From Terana coerulea (taxonomy: Eukaryota; Basidiomycota; Agaricomycetes; Polyporales; Phanerochaetaceae): 11,710 bases of DNA. Under the pieces are notes generated by a model that did not search any database, was not told the DNA's origin, and saw only the letters and a list, made by a program, of their open reading frames with translations. This document shows, piece by piece, positions 1-9,274 of the stretch (position 1 is the first letter of the stretch; every line of letters starts with the position of its first letter). Location of the stretch: assembly GCA_024811115.1 (NCBI GenBank), contig JAKOGH010000514.1, forward strand, positions 1-11,710, read 5' to 3'. The translations under genes and the position numbers were made by a program.

Positions 1-300
1 ATCTAGGAATGTCTCTTAGTCTCGGGCGCGTGGACAGCTGGTGGCTCCTAGAGAACGTCCGCAAGGGCGAGCTGATTCCCGTGACCCACCGCCAGACGAA
101 GTTCCGGACGGGGCTCATTTGGTTTCCTCTCATCTTTACAGATGAGATCCTCGAGCACCGACACAATACGAAGTTGACGGCTACGTCGTTGTAGCTAACC
201 GCCCGAAGTACTTGGCCTTGATTAGGCTGAGTTTGCTAACTTCCTTCGCGCTATCCTGGCGAGCAGAAGCCGGAAAGAGGGTGGCGCGAGATACCAGGGG
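1..300 (+). pseudogene. F-box-family paralog copy C, 3' fragment
   Basis: This is the C-terminal part of the same family as copies A and B, cut by the left edge. Reading from about position 36 gives WWLLENV, which matches WLVENV in copy B and WLLESI in copy A at the same place. The sequence stays alignable to an ILE/ILA-type segment ending at 152. At 153-154 one base is missing relative to copy B, and the frame moves to APTQYEVDG (from 155), matching APTEYAVDG in B and APTEYEVDS in A. A second shift near 225-231 leads to NFLRAIL (from 238), matching NFLRAVL in B and DFLRKIL in A. Beyond about 300 the homology fades, although that frame stays open to a stop at 505-507. No F-box is visible because the 5' part lies outside the window. 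With at least two frame breaks it is probably a pseudogene. Homology is seen directly; loss of function is inferred. Confidence 0.75.
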
Positions 301-545
301 TATATGGCCCTGCGATGGGGTTGCACGGCAAGGCGGTGGTCCGAGTCAATGCAGGGCAACAGCCTGAGAGGACCCCGGCGGAAGCTGCAGACTAGAATAT
401 CCAATGACTGTGCTAGCATATGTGCATTGCAGGTATCGCAAACTTGGACGAGAAGGGTTCTGATGCACAAGGAAGTGTGGGCGGGGGCACAGCATGCAGA
501 ACAGTAGGCTGTGGTGGAAGACAGGTCCGCTTGTCAATCTATGAC

Positions 546-665
546 TGTCGGAAAAGCGAGAAATCCTGGTCAGGCATCCCAGGTTCTGAGCGCCTGATAT
601 GACCTGACCAGGCGCACGCGGCGAGCTGGTCAGGCATGATCAGGCAATATCAACCACGATCAGGT
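546..665 (+). repeat. Left arm of long inverted repeat, CAGGC-rich
   Basis: The arm carries GGTCAGGC at 568-575 and 628-635. It also holds a perfect 10-bp inverted pair, CCTGGTCAGG (565-574) and CCTGACCAGG (603-612), that could form a stem of its own with a 28-nt loop. It ends with GATCAGG-type repeats. It is degenerate relative to the right arm, with indels. Confidence 0.6.
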
Positions 666-815
666 AATCATCTGGGACAGTAGTCGTAGATTTCTATTAC
701 TTGTACATACTCTATAGATGTCTGGGATGCCTTCCATCCATTTGTTTGTGTTGCGAAGTGGCTGGAAATGGAGCTGACATTGAGTATATATTCCAAATAC
801 GAACACACCATCATA

Positions 816-893
816 TTGCCCGGCTAGTGTAGTAGTAACGCGTTACGAGCCTGTGCACGCGTAGAAGCCTCGGGTTCAATCCGCGGTGTCGCA
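816..893 (+). other. tRNA-like / SINE-like stretch with Pol III A and B boxes
   Basis: TAGTGTAGTAG at 825-835 fits the tRNA A-box pattern and GGTTCAATCC at 873-882 fits the B box, with 38 nt between them, a normal spacing. A D-arm can be drawn: GTGT (827-830) pairs with ACGC (838-841). The acceptor ends do not pair and the T-stem has a mismatch, so this is not a convincing functional tRNA. An A-rich stretch follows from about 893. The likeliest reading is a tRNA-derived head of a SINE or a decayed tRNA caught inside the inverted-repeat element. Box matches are seen directly; Pol III activity is inference. Confidence 0.42.
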
Positions 894-1040
894 AAAATAA
901 TTGCAAAGTTTATTTAGTGAAGTGGTTTGTGGTCTCTTACATGTTAACAGTAGTTACTTATATTAGTTACCCGCGACGCAGTCGTCTCGTTGACGAGCAC
1001 AGTGTGCGGGACAGTAGGGCGCGATAGTTTTACATATGTC

Positions 1041-1235
1041 TTGATATAAGCCTGATCATACCTTATTTGGCCTGTTCAGACATCATTAGGCTGAGCAGGC
1101 GTGGTCAGGCTGGTCAGGCTGATCAGCCCATATGAGGAATTTCTGAGCCATATCAGACGCTTGGGCGCCTCCTTGCCATGCCAGGCCTGAGACGGCCTGC
1201 TATGGCCTGGTATGGATTCTGCGACTTTTCCGACA
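1041..1235 (-). repeat. Right arm of long inverted repeat, CAGGC-rich
   Basis: Read on the minus strand from 1235, this repeats the left arm's order of motifs: TGTCGGAAAAG, an AATCC end, CTGATATG, then ATGATCAGGC with a TATCAA motif. It is longer than the left arm because of extra GGTCAGGC units (1103-1110 and 1112-1119 on the plus strand) and CAGGCC-type units near 1180-1210. Confidence 0.58.
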
Positions 1236-1745
1236 TGCACCGCTGCTAGTTGTATGTGGGACGAGAGGAGGCTAAGGTTATAGTATCTAGGACTCTGCTT
1301 GTAAACTTGTTTGTTTCCCTGCGCGCGAGTATGCGCTGGCAGTCAGTCATGCTGCTCAAACTGTTGCGGATCAATACTTCAATTATTTTGACCAGGCTCG
1401 CTATTGTTTTGTAGGATACTCATGCCAGCCCCGCGCCCGTGACATCCACATATCTGAGCGATTGTGGAGTAAGACACCAGGTAAGCACAGCATGCCGTAG
1501 ACTCAACTTCTGTGGTCTGCGGGGCATACCACGGGTTTCGGAAACACTGCTCGTACAGGCGGGAAGAGGTGGCGCAGCCAGAGAAGCGCGACTGTCATGG
1601 ATGTGACGCTACGCGTACGCGACTTTTATAGCGCGGAAACACAGCAGTCCCCATATACGTGGGCGCGCCAGCGGTCGCGGCGCAGTTCATGTGCCTGCAG
1701 TCGGCCTATTACATCCATCCTAGGAACAGCATCTCGCGCAGCCCG
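1236..1745. other. Unassigned spacer upstream of copy A
   Basis: I see no protein family, RNA gene or repeat that I can support here. Open frames exist, such as one starting at 1597 on the plus strand, but they run through the copy A promoter and 5' region in a frame with no homology to copy B, and they have an Arg/Ser/Pro-rich composition typical of shadow frames. Confidence 0.5.
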
Positions 1746-1751
1746 TATATA
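1746..1751 (+). promoter_or_regulatory. TATA box of copy A
   Basis: TATATA lies 63 bp before the position (1814) that corresponds to the start codon of copy B, and a pyrimidine-rich CT stretch follows it. Copy B has a TATA run about 48 bp before its ATG, so the placement is shared between paralogs. No other promoter element was identified. Confidence 0.5.
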
Positions 1752-1813
1752 CTCTCCTCTCAACTGTACGCCCGCTCCCACTCCTCACTCACCGGTGCCC
1801 CCATCGTCCCTTC

Positions 1814-4173
1814 ATAGATCCCGCCCGCCAGTCGGACGCTGTCGCATCAGACAGCCACCAATATATTGTCACATCCGCCGGCCTCAGACTTCCCGTGGAA
1901 CTTATCGACAAGATTCTCCAAATGATTGTGAACGCGGTCGCTGTGGAGACTAGGCGATTGGTTCATTGGACAACGAGCTTTCCGGACTTGGAGAAGAGAG
2001 ACAGGAGGAAAGGACTTGGCTTGTACAGCCTGGTATGCCGCCGTTGGGCTGCACAATGCCGGATGTACATGTACATCAACTTGTTCCGACTCCGGTCACC
2101 CGAGTCAGCTACTTCGCTTCACAGTGACACATCATCCCTGCTGCACGCGGCCTAGCCTCGCGGCATGCATGAGGTGTGAAATCGAATGCACTGGGCCTTG
2201 GCAGCCTTGGTTGCACCATGCTTTCTTCAGGATCACGGTGATACGGACCAAGGTTAACGAGTCACATAGTAGGCTCTTCATAAATTACTCATATGTTGCA
2301 CAAACCACTGACTCCAAGTCAGGAGAGCAGCTGTACGCCGCATGCTCCTTGTCATCTGGCCTTCCACGAACACTTCTCAGGCGTGTGTTCACGTTCTCCC
2401 GCCTCACTCTCACTGATCTTCATTTTGTCATACCACCAATCTCCTCCACATGATATGGAGCATTCCAAGCCTTACGGGAGTGACATGCAAAGGCTCGTCT
2501 TCCATGAAGGCGTTGAATCGGTACTCGATACTGGCTTCTTTTCCTCCGAGTCGTCTAGCTTGAAAAGACATAACCTACAGATGAATCATGATCTACTTGT
2601 TGCAGTGCAGAGAACCTCACTTTGAAGCCAGCTTCATGACTATGGTCCTCTTACCCATTTGTGAAGTGTATGGGGGATATCCCAGAACTACCTACCAGCC
2701 TGTTTACTGGACTAGTTGCAGCATTGAGGCCAGTAAGCTGTACAGGTGGAACACTGGAAGTATGCCCTTCAAATTCTCATCCAGAACTTGGAGGTATGGA
2801 AGTCTACAGCCACTCACACAAATTACCTGCTCAAAAGCTATGCAATCTGTAGTTTATACTTTTAGCTTTGAAAACAGTATGCAAAGCAACCTTTGCACCT
2901 GCTGGTGGTACCCAGAGCCCATCCCTCCCGCACCCGTCCTGCGCTGGCACGCATTGACATCGCACTACACATTGATCCTGACCATTTCAAGGGCATACCC
3001 TGGAGTTCCATTGACAGACTAGTCTGTGCGACCGCCAACACTGTTCAAATGGTGACATTCAGCCTACCGCAGTGGCAAGCAAGCAAGCAAATTGTTCAGT
3101 GGCTTCTGGAAAGCATCCACCAGGAGGAGTTCTTACCTGAAACTAATCAATGTGGAAAGCTGAGTGCTTTCTTGGAATATCAGCAGGATGCAATCTCCTT
3201 ACATAGGGTCCTCGGAGCACCAACAGAGTACGAGGTTGACAGTGTCATAGTCTCGCTTACTCATCTCGAAATCATTGATCTCTGGCTTTGTGAACGTGAT
3301 GAGAAGGAGGATTTCCTGCGGAAGATTCTAGCCAGGAAAAGCCAGCAGCAGGGAGACACCGGAGACCAGGCGAGGACGAACGTAGAGACAACGGCGCAGG
3401 GCACAGGTAGCGCGACGCTCGAGACGATAAATACGGAAGCCGAAGAAGGTGCCGACGGATCTGTCCACGCCGGCGCAATGACAGGAGACGAGACGGAGAC
3501 CGGTGGGGCTGAGGCAGGCATGCGGGATACCGCCGGCGAGGCGTTGGAGCCAGCACTGGCACGACCGGAGGCCGAAGAACAGACGGATGTCGCAACGGGC
3601 AGGGCAGGAGAGACAGATGGTGTAGAGGTCGAGGGCACTATGTTGCGGCTGGTACGACAGTGGACACGACGGGTATGGGAGCCGACGAACATTCAAAGGA
3701 GTTTGTTGTGGTAGATGTTGTATCCGGAGAGAACGCGCACTCTAGAAACGAAGACGAACGACCCCGCTGGTGCGGCGTCGGCCGCAACGGAACCGGGAGC
3801 AGATAAGCCTGAGGGGACAGTCGGGTCAACCAAGGCGGACGTCGCGATAGGAAACAAGATGGAGACCGATGGCGTAGAGGCACAGGCACAGGCGCAAGTC
3901 GCGGACGGCACGACGTCGGGGACGACGGGTATGGTAGCCGACGATTATGCCGAGGAGTCTGTCGCAGCGGGCGTTCCAGCTGGAGATGAGATGGGGACCT
4001 CTACTACAGAGGCGACGACGCAGGGCACTCCTGATTTGGCGCATGAGATGATGGGTTCGGACGCTTGTGAAGAGGTACAGGACACCGCCACGATGGGCGT
4101 CGCAGCAGGAAAGGAAATGCGACGCGATGCACATGGTAACGTGGACCAAGGCGCAGACCACGTGGAGGAGTAA
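1814..4173 (+). pseudogene. F-box-like protein pseudogene, paralog copy A
   Basis: An F-box start motif LPVELIDKIL (1889-1918) and F-box end SLVCRRW (2027-2047) match LPVEVIDHIL and SLVCRHW of copy B. F-box proteins act as SCF ubiquitin-ligase receptors. The codon aligned with copy B's ATG is ATA (1814-1816) and no in-frame ATG replaces it. The homologous reading then changes frame repeatedly: near 2108 into the WLHHAFF (2208-2228) and SSGLPRT block, and near 2418, where a T run is one T short, into the IPSLTGVTC block. After a poorly conserved 2570-2890 stretch that probably holds introns, 2893-3330 carries the C-terminal domain (DIALHIDPDHF, WLLESI, APTEYEVD, FLRKIL). An Ala/Gly/Thr/Glu-rich tail runs to the stop at 4171-4173. 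The tail is frame-broken between about 3638 and 3740, so the TAG at 3712-3714 belongs to the wrong frame. Homology is seen directly; some breaks could be sequence errors. Confidence 0.78.
3610..4010 (+). repeat. 252-bp tandem duplication in copy A tail
   Basis: GAGACAGATGG (3610-3620) recurs as GAGACCGATGG (3862-3872), exactly 252 bp (84 codons) later. Downstream, ACGACGGGTATGG (from 3666) recurs at 3922, 256 bp later, followed in both units by GCCGACGA. The extra 4 bp means the first unit has lost bases near 3638-3645 and changed frame. In the matching frames both units encode an ETDGVE start, a TTGM core, then an acidic (AD/DE) and Val-rich stretch. Confidence 0.7.
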
Positions 4174-4970
4174 CCGGCGGCGGGTGAGGTCGGCGAGGTA
4201 CTAGATGGGTTCTGATTGTAAGGTAAGATACTCAATATCTGTCGTGCGTGCGATAAACTGACAGTCATACCCAGAACTCCAATTGAAACTATTTCTCTTT
4301 GACTGTTTATGCCGGAGCAGATACACGTCGCTCTAACATTTTGTTTCCAAGGTGTCTGGAACCGTTGATGACCTGAATATGGCTTACCTTCGATCAGATT
4401 ATTGGCTGCCGTAGATGGCGACGAAATTCCGGGTAGAGTTGTACTTGTATGACGTATAATCGATCCATTGTTGGCGGCGCACATAATCCTGTTCTCGGTG
4501 TCAAATACGCGCGCACTTAGAGCCAATAGGTTGGGACACATACCTCTCAGGCAACTTTCGTTGCAACACCCGAGGTGTTATAACTCAACCATTAGCAGAG
4601 CCGAATGAAATAGGTCGCAAGACGGCTCCACGCGTATGTTCAACGCGCATTTTCACGTCCTGCGATGACTTGTCAGACAGTATGACATTGAGAGACGAGA
4701 CTTAGGACTCGGCTGAAATGGAAGCAATAAAACCACCGGCGCAGGAGAACTGCTGCGAATGCAGGAGGTAAGGTACTCGATTGTCTTCCCGTTGGTCCAT
4801 GATGCGGAGAGACCTGGTTTCGCAGTTGAATGCATCATTTTATTTCGTCTTGGCCGCTGACACAGTTAAGTTCAGTCCGATGTTCACGCTACTTTGATTC
4901 GTACTATAGATCTATCGCTTGTTTAGCAGCCCTCCGAAGCAAAAGTGTGCCGACATAACCAAAGCATGCC
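4174..4970. other. Gene-free stretch between convergent copy A and methyltransferase
   Basis: There is no coding frame I can support. A minus-strand frame at 4541-3945 is open, but its distal half is only the antisense of copy A's low-complexity tail and the rest matches no motif. The interval should contain both 3' untranslated regions, since the flanking genes point toward each other. Confidence 0.5.
4839..4844 (-). terminator. Possible poly(A) signal of the methyltransferase
   Basis: On the minus strand this is AATAAA, 127 nt past the stop codon at 4971. The position is plausible, but fungal poly(A) signals are loose and this hexamer occurs by chance in AT-rich spacers. Confidence 0.3.
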
Positions 4971-6997
4971 CTAAGCTGGGATGCCGATCGCCTTGTCGGA
5001 ACCCATTGTCATCGCGCCGTCCAAGTAGACCTGTACTAGCTTCCAGCCAGTCTGTTCCATAAGGTCTTGGATTTCCTTGATCGTGCGCTCCTTTCCATTC
5101 TGCATCTCCATCATCTACAACGACCGTCGCTAGTCAGCTAAGGAATAGAGGGAAAGCGGATAAAATACCGAGATATCGTTGAAGTAGTTGCTCGTAGCTG
5201 CATACCCTCCGTTGGGGAGCAAAGGAGCGGGAAATACGCGGCGCTCGGCCCCTGGAATAGATTTATTGTTCTCCTCTGTGCAGGTGTAGGGCAACAGGCA
5301 GTCGATGAGCATCAGTCGTGTAGTGGGTGTGGCGGCATCGCGCAAGTGGCGAAGGATCTGCGCGCAGTACCTGTCGGGCCAATCGTGAAGGACACAGCGG
5401 AGAAGGAAGATCTCCGCGTCCTTGACGGGCTGAGGGGTGAAGAAATCGTGGGCTGTGTGAAGCCACAAGTCACGGCATGCTCAGAAGGTAGGGTAAAACC
5501 ATGTACCTTGCAGAGCGACTTTTCCAGATTTCAGGGCACCAGGGAGACTTCCCTCCCAAAACTGGAGCACAATCTTAGTATGAGTCAATATATCAATCTT
5601 ACTTGGACGCACTTGTTCGCCATCCTTCACAGCTTGTTCACGATCTTGCACGATGAAACGCAGATGGTTGTAAGTTTGGGCAAGGGTCATAGACTGAGCC
5701 CCAATACCCCCTCCGACATCTACGATAACAGCCCCCGGCTTCAGGCCGGCCCAGTCAAAACCTATCCACACTTATCAGCGACAAATTAGCGACTTAGAGT
5801 GATGGAGAATACCGTGAATAATAGCGTCAGAAGGGTTTGCTTGCTTAGTTCCATCCATCGCCAATCCGAGACGCATGAGCCGTTTCTCATTTCCTTTCAT
5901 TTCGTACCATTCGAAGCCTGAGCGGCTGGTCTTCGTGTCGAATGCGAGGCTGAGAGCCGATTCGTGGGGCTCCTGTGTCATAGCAATCTTGGGGTCGAAA
6001 AGGGCGTCCTGCAGGTAGGAAGCGGCCTTCATTGACTCGTCGGTGCTGAGAATAGATGACGCGTCAAGAAGTGTGGCACTGAGTTGTGATATACGCTCAC
6101 CAGAGGCCAACGATGGCAGCAAGTCCCGAGGTGCCGACGTGTTTGGCATCAGGACTATCGTAGGCATGAGTCTGAGCATCGCGAGTGAGGGCAAACCCAA
6201 ATAGAGTCCTCACTTGGCTAACAACTTCTCCACAGACTTGCCTGTATCCAACCCGCAGGAGATACGGTTATTCGCGAACACGTCAGGGGAAACCTCCACA
6301 AAAATGTGGTTCGTTGCCAACACACGAAGCGCGCGAGCTGGCGAACGATGTAAGGCACCGTGATGAAAGAGATTATGAAGCGACGCTTACCAAGTTTCGA
6401 CGGGTCGATGTTGCTCGCGCGAGCAATATCCTTCACATGAGCACCCTGCACGCCAAATAAGCTTTTCATAACAATGGGCACCAGCACACGTACTTGAGGT
6501 CCAGCCTCCCTGCAAGCTTCAGCGGCATTTGCCGTAGCTGCGATTCCTAGGGCTGCAGGCAGGGCATGCTGGTTGACAATAATGTAAAACCATACCGTAC
6601 ATGAGACGCAAGATACGTGCACATACCGAAGTTGCTGTAGCTAGCAAGGTCGCCCCCGGAGGCCGAACTGTACTGATCAGCTGAGCAGCTGCCGAGATGA
6701 TCAAGGCTCCGGATTGCAGCACTTCGGGTAGCATCCGCGCTCCCTCGCTTTCTACGGTCAATGGGGTCTGTAGCGACGGAAACTCGAGGTTCTTCGAGGA
6801 GAGAGTAGCCTCGATGGAGCTGACAGGAGTCCGCTATGATCGTGATAAGTGCCTTGAGATCTGCCAGGGCATCGGAGTCGCGTCTGGAGCTAGAAATACA
6901 GAGATCAGTGACTACGTAGATAGAGACGAGCGCGAATACACTGCTTCAGAGAGCATTATTCCTACCCCGTTCGCAAGGTGCCTCCTGACACAGTCAT
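4971..6997 (-). CDS. SAM-dependent O-methyltransferase (PF00891 type), 11 exons
   Basis: Transfers a methyl group from S-adenosylmethionine to a hydroxyl of a small molecule, probably aromatic; the substrate cannot be told. Exons, in order: 6997-6966, 6889-6627, 6568-6494, 6445-6391, 6337-6214, 6154-6101, 6045-5813, 5761-5613, 5561-5507, 5452-5169, 5114-4971. All ten introns are GT-AG, 48-76 nt, and every join keeps frame, giving about 488 residues, usual for the fungal family. An N-terminal dimerisation/winged-helix region includes REAGPQGAHVKDIA and DPSKLARALRVLATNHIF. The SAM-binding loop VDVGGGIG lies near residues 292-299. LHDWPD near 368-373 carries the presumed catalytic His. In exon 2 one extra T near 6825 breaks frame between IIADS and VSSIEATL, both family-like. 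Alternatively, a start at 6956 with a 96-nt intron (6915-6820) avoids the break but drops a conserved helix. Family certain, 5' end less so. Confidence 0.92.
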
Positions 6998-7094
6998 GTT
7001 GCTACAGATATAGAAGAGGAAGGAGTTGACGCTTAGGCGAAGGTTGGGGAAGTGGGCGATGAGCTGAGTTGGAGATTCAGCGTAAGATGAGAGG

Positions 7095-7103
7095 CTTATA
7101 TAG
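7095..7103 (-). promoter_or_regulatory. TATA box of the methyltransferase
   Basis: On the minus strand the sequence reads CTATATAAG, about 100 nt before the ATG at 6997. A pyrimidine-rich leader lies between them, and AAC precedes the ATG, giving A at -3. The spacing favours the 6997 start over the alternative ATG at 6956, though it allows either. A second AT-rich motif (TTTTAAATAG on the minus strand, 7142-7151) lies further upstream. Confidence 0.6.
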
Positions 7104-7159
7104 ACGAGCAGGGGATTTCAAGGCCTTTCCTGCCAAGCACTATTTAAAAGGCGTGCATC

Positions 7160-7515
7160 TCACTTGTGTGGGCCCCTCCAGATATGTCTCGACGACTTCT
7201 TTGAGAGTCGCCGCTCCCGTAATCGGTTTCTCAAATCTTCAGTACCGGTCGGAGGCATCCATTTCAGCTCCTTTCCAAACGCTGGAAGTTTTGTTGCATA
7301 TAAGTGGCTAGAGGACTGCGGCACAGTGTACTCAGGTCCTGAACTTCGTTGCATGACCTGTAGTAAGGACCAAATGTTATTAGCAAATGGTTAGAGTTGG
7401 ATGGTTCGAGGTACATACTGTCGTAACAGCCGCTTCTTTTTCGTCTTCACCCTCCAGTCTTCGACTGCGTCTGCCGTCACGACTCGTGTTAGTTTCGGGA
7501 TATATGTCTGACAGA
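7160..7515 (-). CDS. Weak candidate: spliced minus-strand small gene, function unknown
   Basis: A well-formed intron can be drawn at 7418-7358: donor GTATGT, a GCTAATAAC branch-like site and acceptor CTACAG, 61 nt. It joins an upstream stretch ending GEDEKEAAVTT to a downstream exon (7357-7160) that reads VMQRSSGPEYTVPQSS, then a basic segment (RLRERRLSKKSSR), and stops at 7162-7160. A stop in this frame lies just upstream of the first exon, so an additional exon or start would be needed; an acceptor-like CTGTCAG near 7510 could serve. No family is recognised, and the gene may be spurious or decayed. Splice-site quality is the only real support. Confidence 0.25.
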
Positions 7516-7599
7516 GCTTAGTTAGGCGCATATAAGTCACCTGTGGACTGCGCCACCATGCGCCCATGTCATGAACTCTCCAACCTAAGCGCAAGGCAT

Positions 7600-8580
7600 G
7601 GCTTCTGGATCAAGCCAAGCCCGCACAACACCGCCCATAGCTATGACATATGCATTTGCATTTCGTGTCCTGGCTGATAACGTACATATGACTGATATCG
7701 AGTCATTCACAAGCACTGAGAAGCCTGCTTACAAGCTTTCAGCCGCTCGACCTGATACAACCACTGCAAGCAAATTGCTGCAGTCCAACTTCTCTCGCCT
7801 CCAGTAGATGGGTCTCAAGTTAAGTACACGTAGCGGACATTGGCCAGCAGCGGAGAATTGGAAGAATCGAGTGGCCAGAGCCAGCATAAAAGCGTGGATG
7901 AAAGTAGGTGGGTATCGAGAAGAGGCGTCGCTTCACGTAAGTGAATGCCCGTAGTCTTCCAACACAGGGGACGCTATGGGGCTGTGAGATTTTCCCTTGC
8001 ATCTTCTCCGACTGAGCCAATTGTGCGGAAACGTTAGAGGCGTATAGTGCCCTAGTCTCCCTAGGCAGACCTTATATTTCATTATAAGATAATGCCCCAC
8101 GAGGTGTGAACGTGCTTACAGTGCAGTTTGCTGAGACATCCACTGGAAACGGTCAACCGGGAGTCGTCTTCTCATGTATTCCAGCGCATATACCCTATTC
8201 GCAGAAACTCTTGCAGTGGAGAAGACGAATCTCTCACAATGATCTGGATGGGATTGACCGTCTTCGTAAAAGGTAGATGTGGGGCCTCGGTTGAGGTGTC
8301 TGTTCGCTAGACTTGAATTTTTGGGTAAAACAATCGTTTGCTGACCTCGATCATCCGAGATAACCCGGTTCTATGGTCAAAGCAATATTGGTTTCTTGCG
8401 TCTCCTGGCATTTCAGCATACCTGAGCTGCTGAGCGGGACCACAGGTGAGAGTCGGGAGGTACCCGCAAGAGGAATAGTGAATGCAGGCCAGAAGGCTCA
8501 CATGGCCTGTTAGCGCCCATGCGAACTCTTGATTCCGATGTCGATCACGTCTCTCTGAGCTGCCACTTGGACCAGCTCGC
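7600..8580. other. Unassigned spacer upstream of copy B
   Basis: Short open frames occur (plus 7598-7807 and 8128-8310, minus 8606-8307), but none shows a motif, paralog or convincing splice context. The only structure I can point to is a pair of adjacent small inverted repeats at 8051-8088. Confidence 0.45.
8051..8088. repeat. Two adjacent small inverted repeats
   Basis: CCTAG and CTAGG (8051-8065) form a 5-bp inverted pair around TCTCC. CTTATA (8071-8076) and TATAAG (8083-8088) form a 6-bp pair around a 6-nt loop. No T-run or gene end is associated, so no function is assigned. Confidence 0.4.
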
Positions 8581-8581
8581 A

Positions 8582-8588
8582 TATATAT
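8582..8588 (+). promoter_or_regulatory. TATA box of copy B
   Basis: A TATATAT run sits about 48 bp before the ATG at 8630. It parallels the TATA motif before the matching codon in copy A. An upstream in-frame ATG at 8519 also exists, but it would place the TATA run inside the coding region, and copy A shows no matching start there. Confidence 0.5.
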
Positions 8589-9274
8589 CATCGGCACCGT
8601 CGACAACTAACGTCCCTATTCGTCCGCTCATGGATCACATCGTCTGCTCTGACTTAGTTGTGGCTGACGACCAAGGCCGCCGTGGCGTCGCCACAGCAGC
8701 CGACCTCCCTGTAGAAGTTATCGACCATATTCTCTTTCACCTGATGCTAATAGCAAACCCGTTGTCACTCTACCGCTACGGATACTCGTTTGGCGAGAGC
8801 AAAAGGCACTTTGCTCATATAGCCTTGTATGTCGCCATTGGGCTGTAAGATGTCGGAAGCACATCTTCGAAACGACGAGCGTGCGGTCACGCGAGGATGC
8901 AGACCGCCTGTGGTGGTTCGTTGACCATCCTATCCTAGGGCCCCCAGCACTCCTCGACTGCATTCGCTCTCTTCACCCTGAATGGGATGGACTGCGGGAG
9001 CCTTGGCTACACCACATATTCTTCAAGTCGCTGATGCGGACTAGAGCTGGCGGGATTGATCCCACGCTGCCATGTTGCTTACGGCTGGGCGGGCCACACG
9101 TCGTACAAACCGCTGGCTCTGAAGAACCCTTGTGTGCACCGCGCTCCCTATCGTCCGGGCTCCCTCGAACTATACCCGGACGCGTATTTCAACTTCGCTA
9201 TGTCACCCTCTATAATCTTCGTTTCCGCCACACGGCCCACTTTCTCAGCCTGTTATTAGAGACTCCGAGTCTTT

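Larger units (their letters stand above)
546..1235. mobile_element. Candidate long-TIR (foldback-like) non-autonomous element
   Basis: The two ends are inverted copies: TGTCGGAAAAG at 546-556 recurs reverse-complemented at 1225-1235, followed inward on both sides by a similar CG..GAA-ATCC stretch. The inversion extends inward in patches: a CTGATATG segment at about 594-601 and its complement near 1149-1156, then ATGATCAGGC followed by a TATCAA motif (636-651) against its complement at 1041-1059. Arms of roughly 120 bp (left) and 195 bp (right) flank about 375 bp. No target-site duplication is recognisable next to 546 or 1235, so the ends may be eroded or mis-set. No coding sequence is seen inside. 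It could be an old MITE or foldback element, or two neighbouring copies of one repeat in opposite orientation. Confidence 0.58.

Noticed and set aside
816..893. A functional tRNA gene
   Set aside because: The A box, B box and D-stem fit, but the acceptor ends do not pair and the T-stem is imperfect, so only a tRNA-derived stretch is claimed.
546..1235. CRISPR-like array from the repeated CAGGC motifs
   Set aside because: Repeats are short, irregularly spaced and occur in inverted arms, and the genome is eukaryotic.
1597..1953. 118-residue plus-strand open frame
   Set aside because: It overlaps the copy A promoter and F-box region in a different frame from the one conserved with copy B, and its composition is shadow-like.
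3261..3911. Several overlapping minus-strand open frames rich in Ser, Pro and Arg
   Set aside because: They are antisense shadows of the Ala/Gly/Thr/Glu-rich repeat tail of copy A.
3945..4541. 198-residue open frame on the minus strand
   Set aside because: Half of it is antisense to the GC-rich low-complexity tail of copy A, where all frames tend to stay open, and the remainder has no motif or splice context.
5346..5789. 147-residue plus-strand open frame
   Set aside because: It lies antisense to methyltransferase exons 8-10, whose motifs and splice sites are unambiguous.
7598..7807. 69-residue plus-strand open frame with reasonable amino-acid composition
   Set aside because: No motif, paralog, promoter or splice support; length is within chance expectation for this base composition.
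8519..8629. Upstream in-frame ATG at 8519 as the start of copy B
   Set aside because: It would put the TATA run inside the coding region, and copy A shows similarity only from the codon matching 8630 onward.
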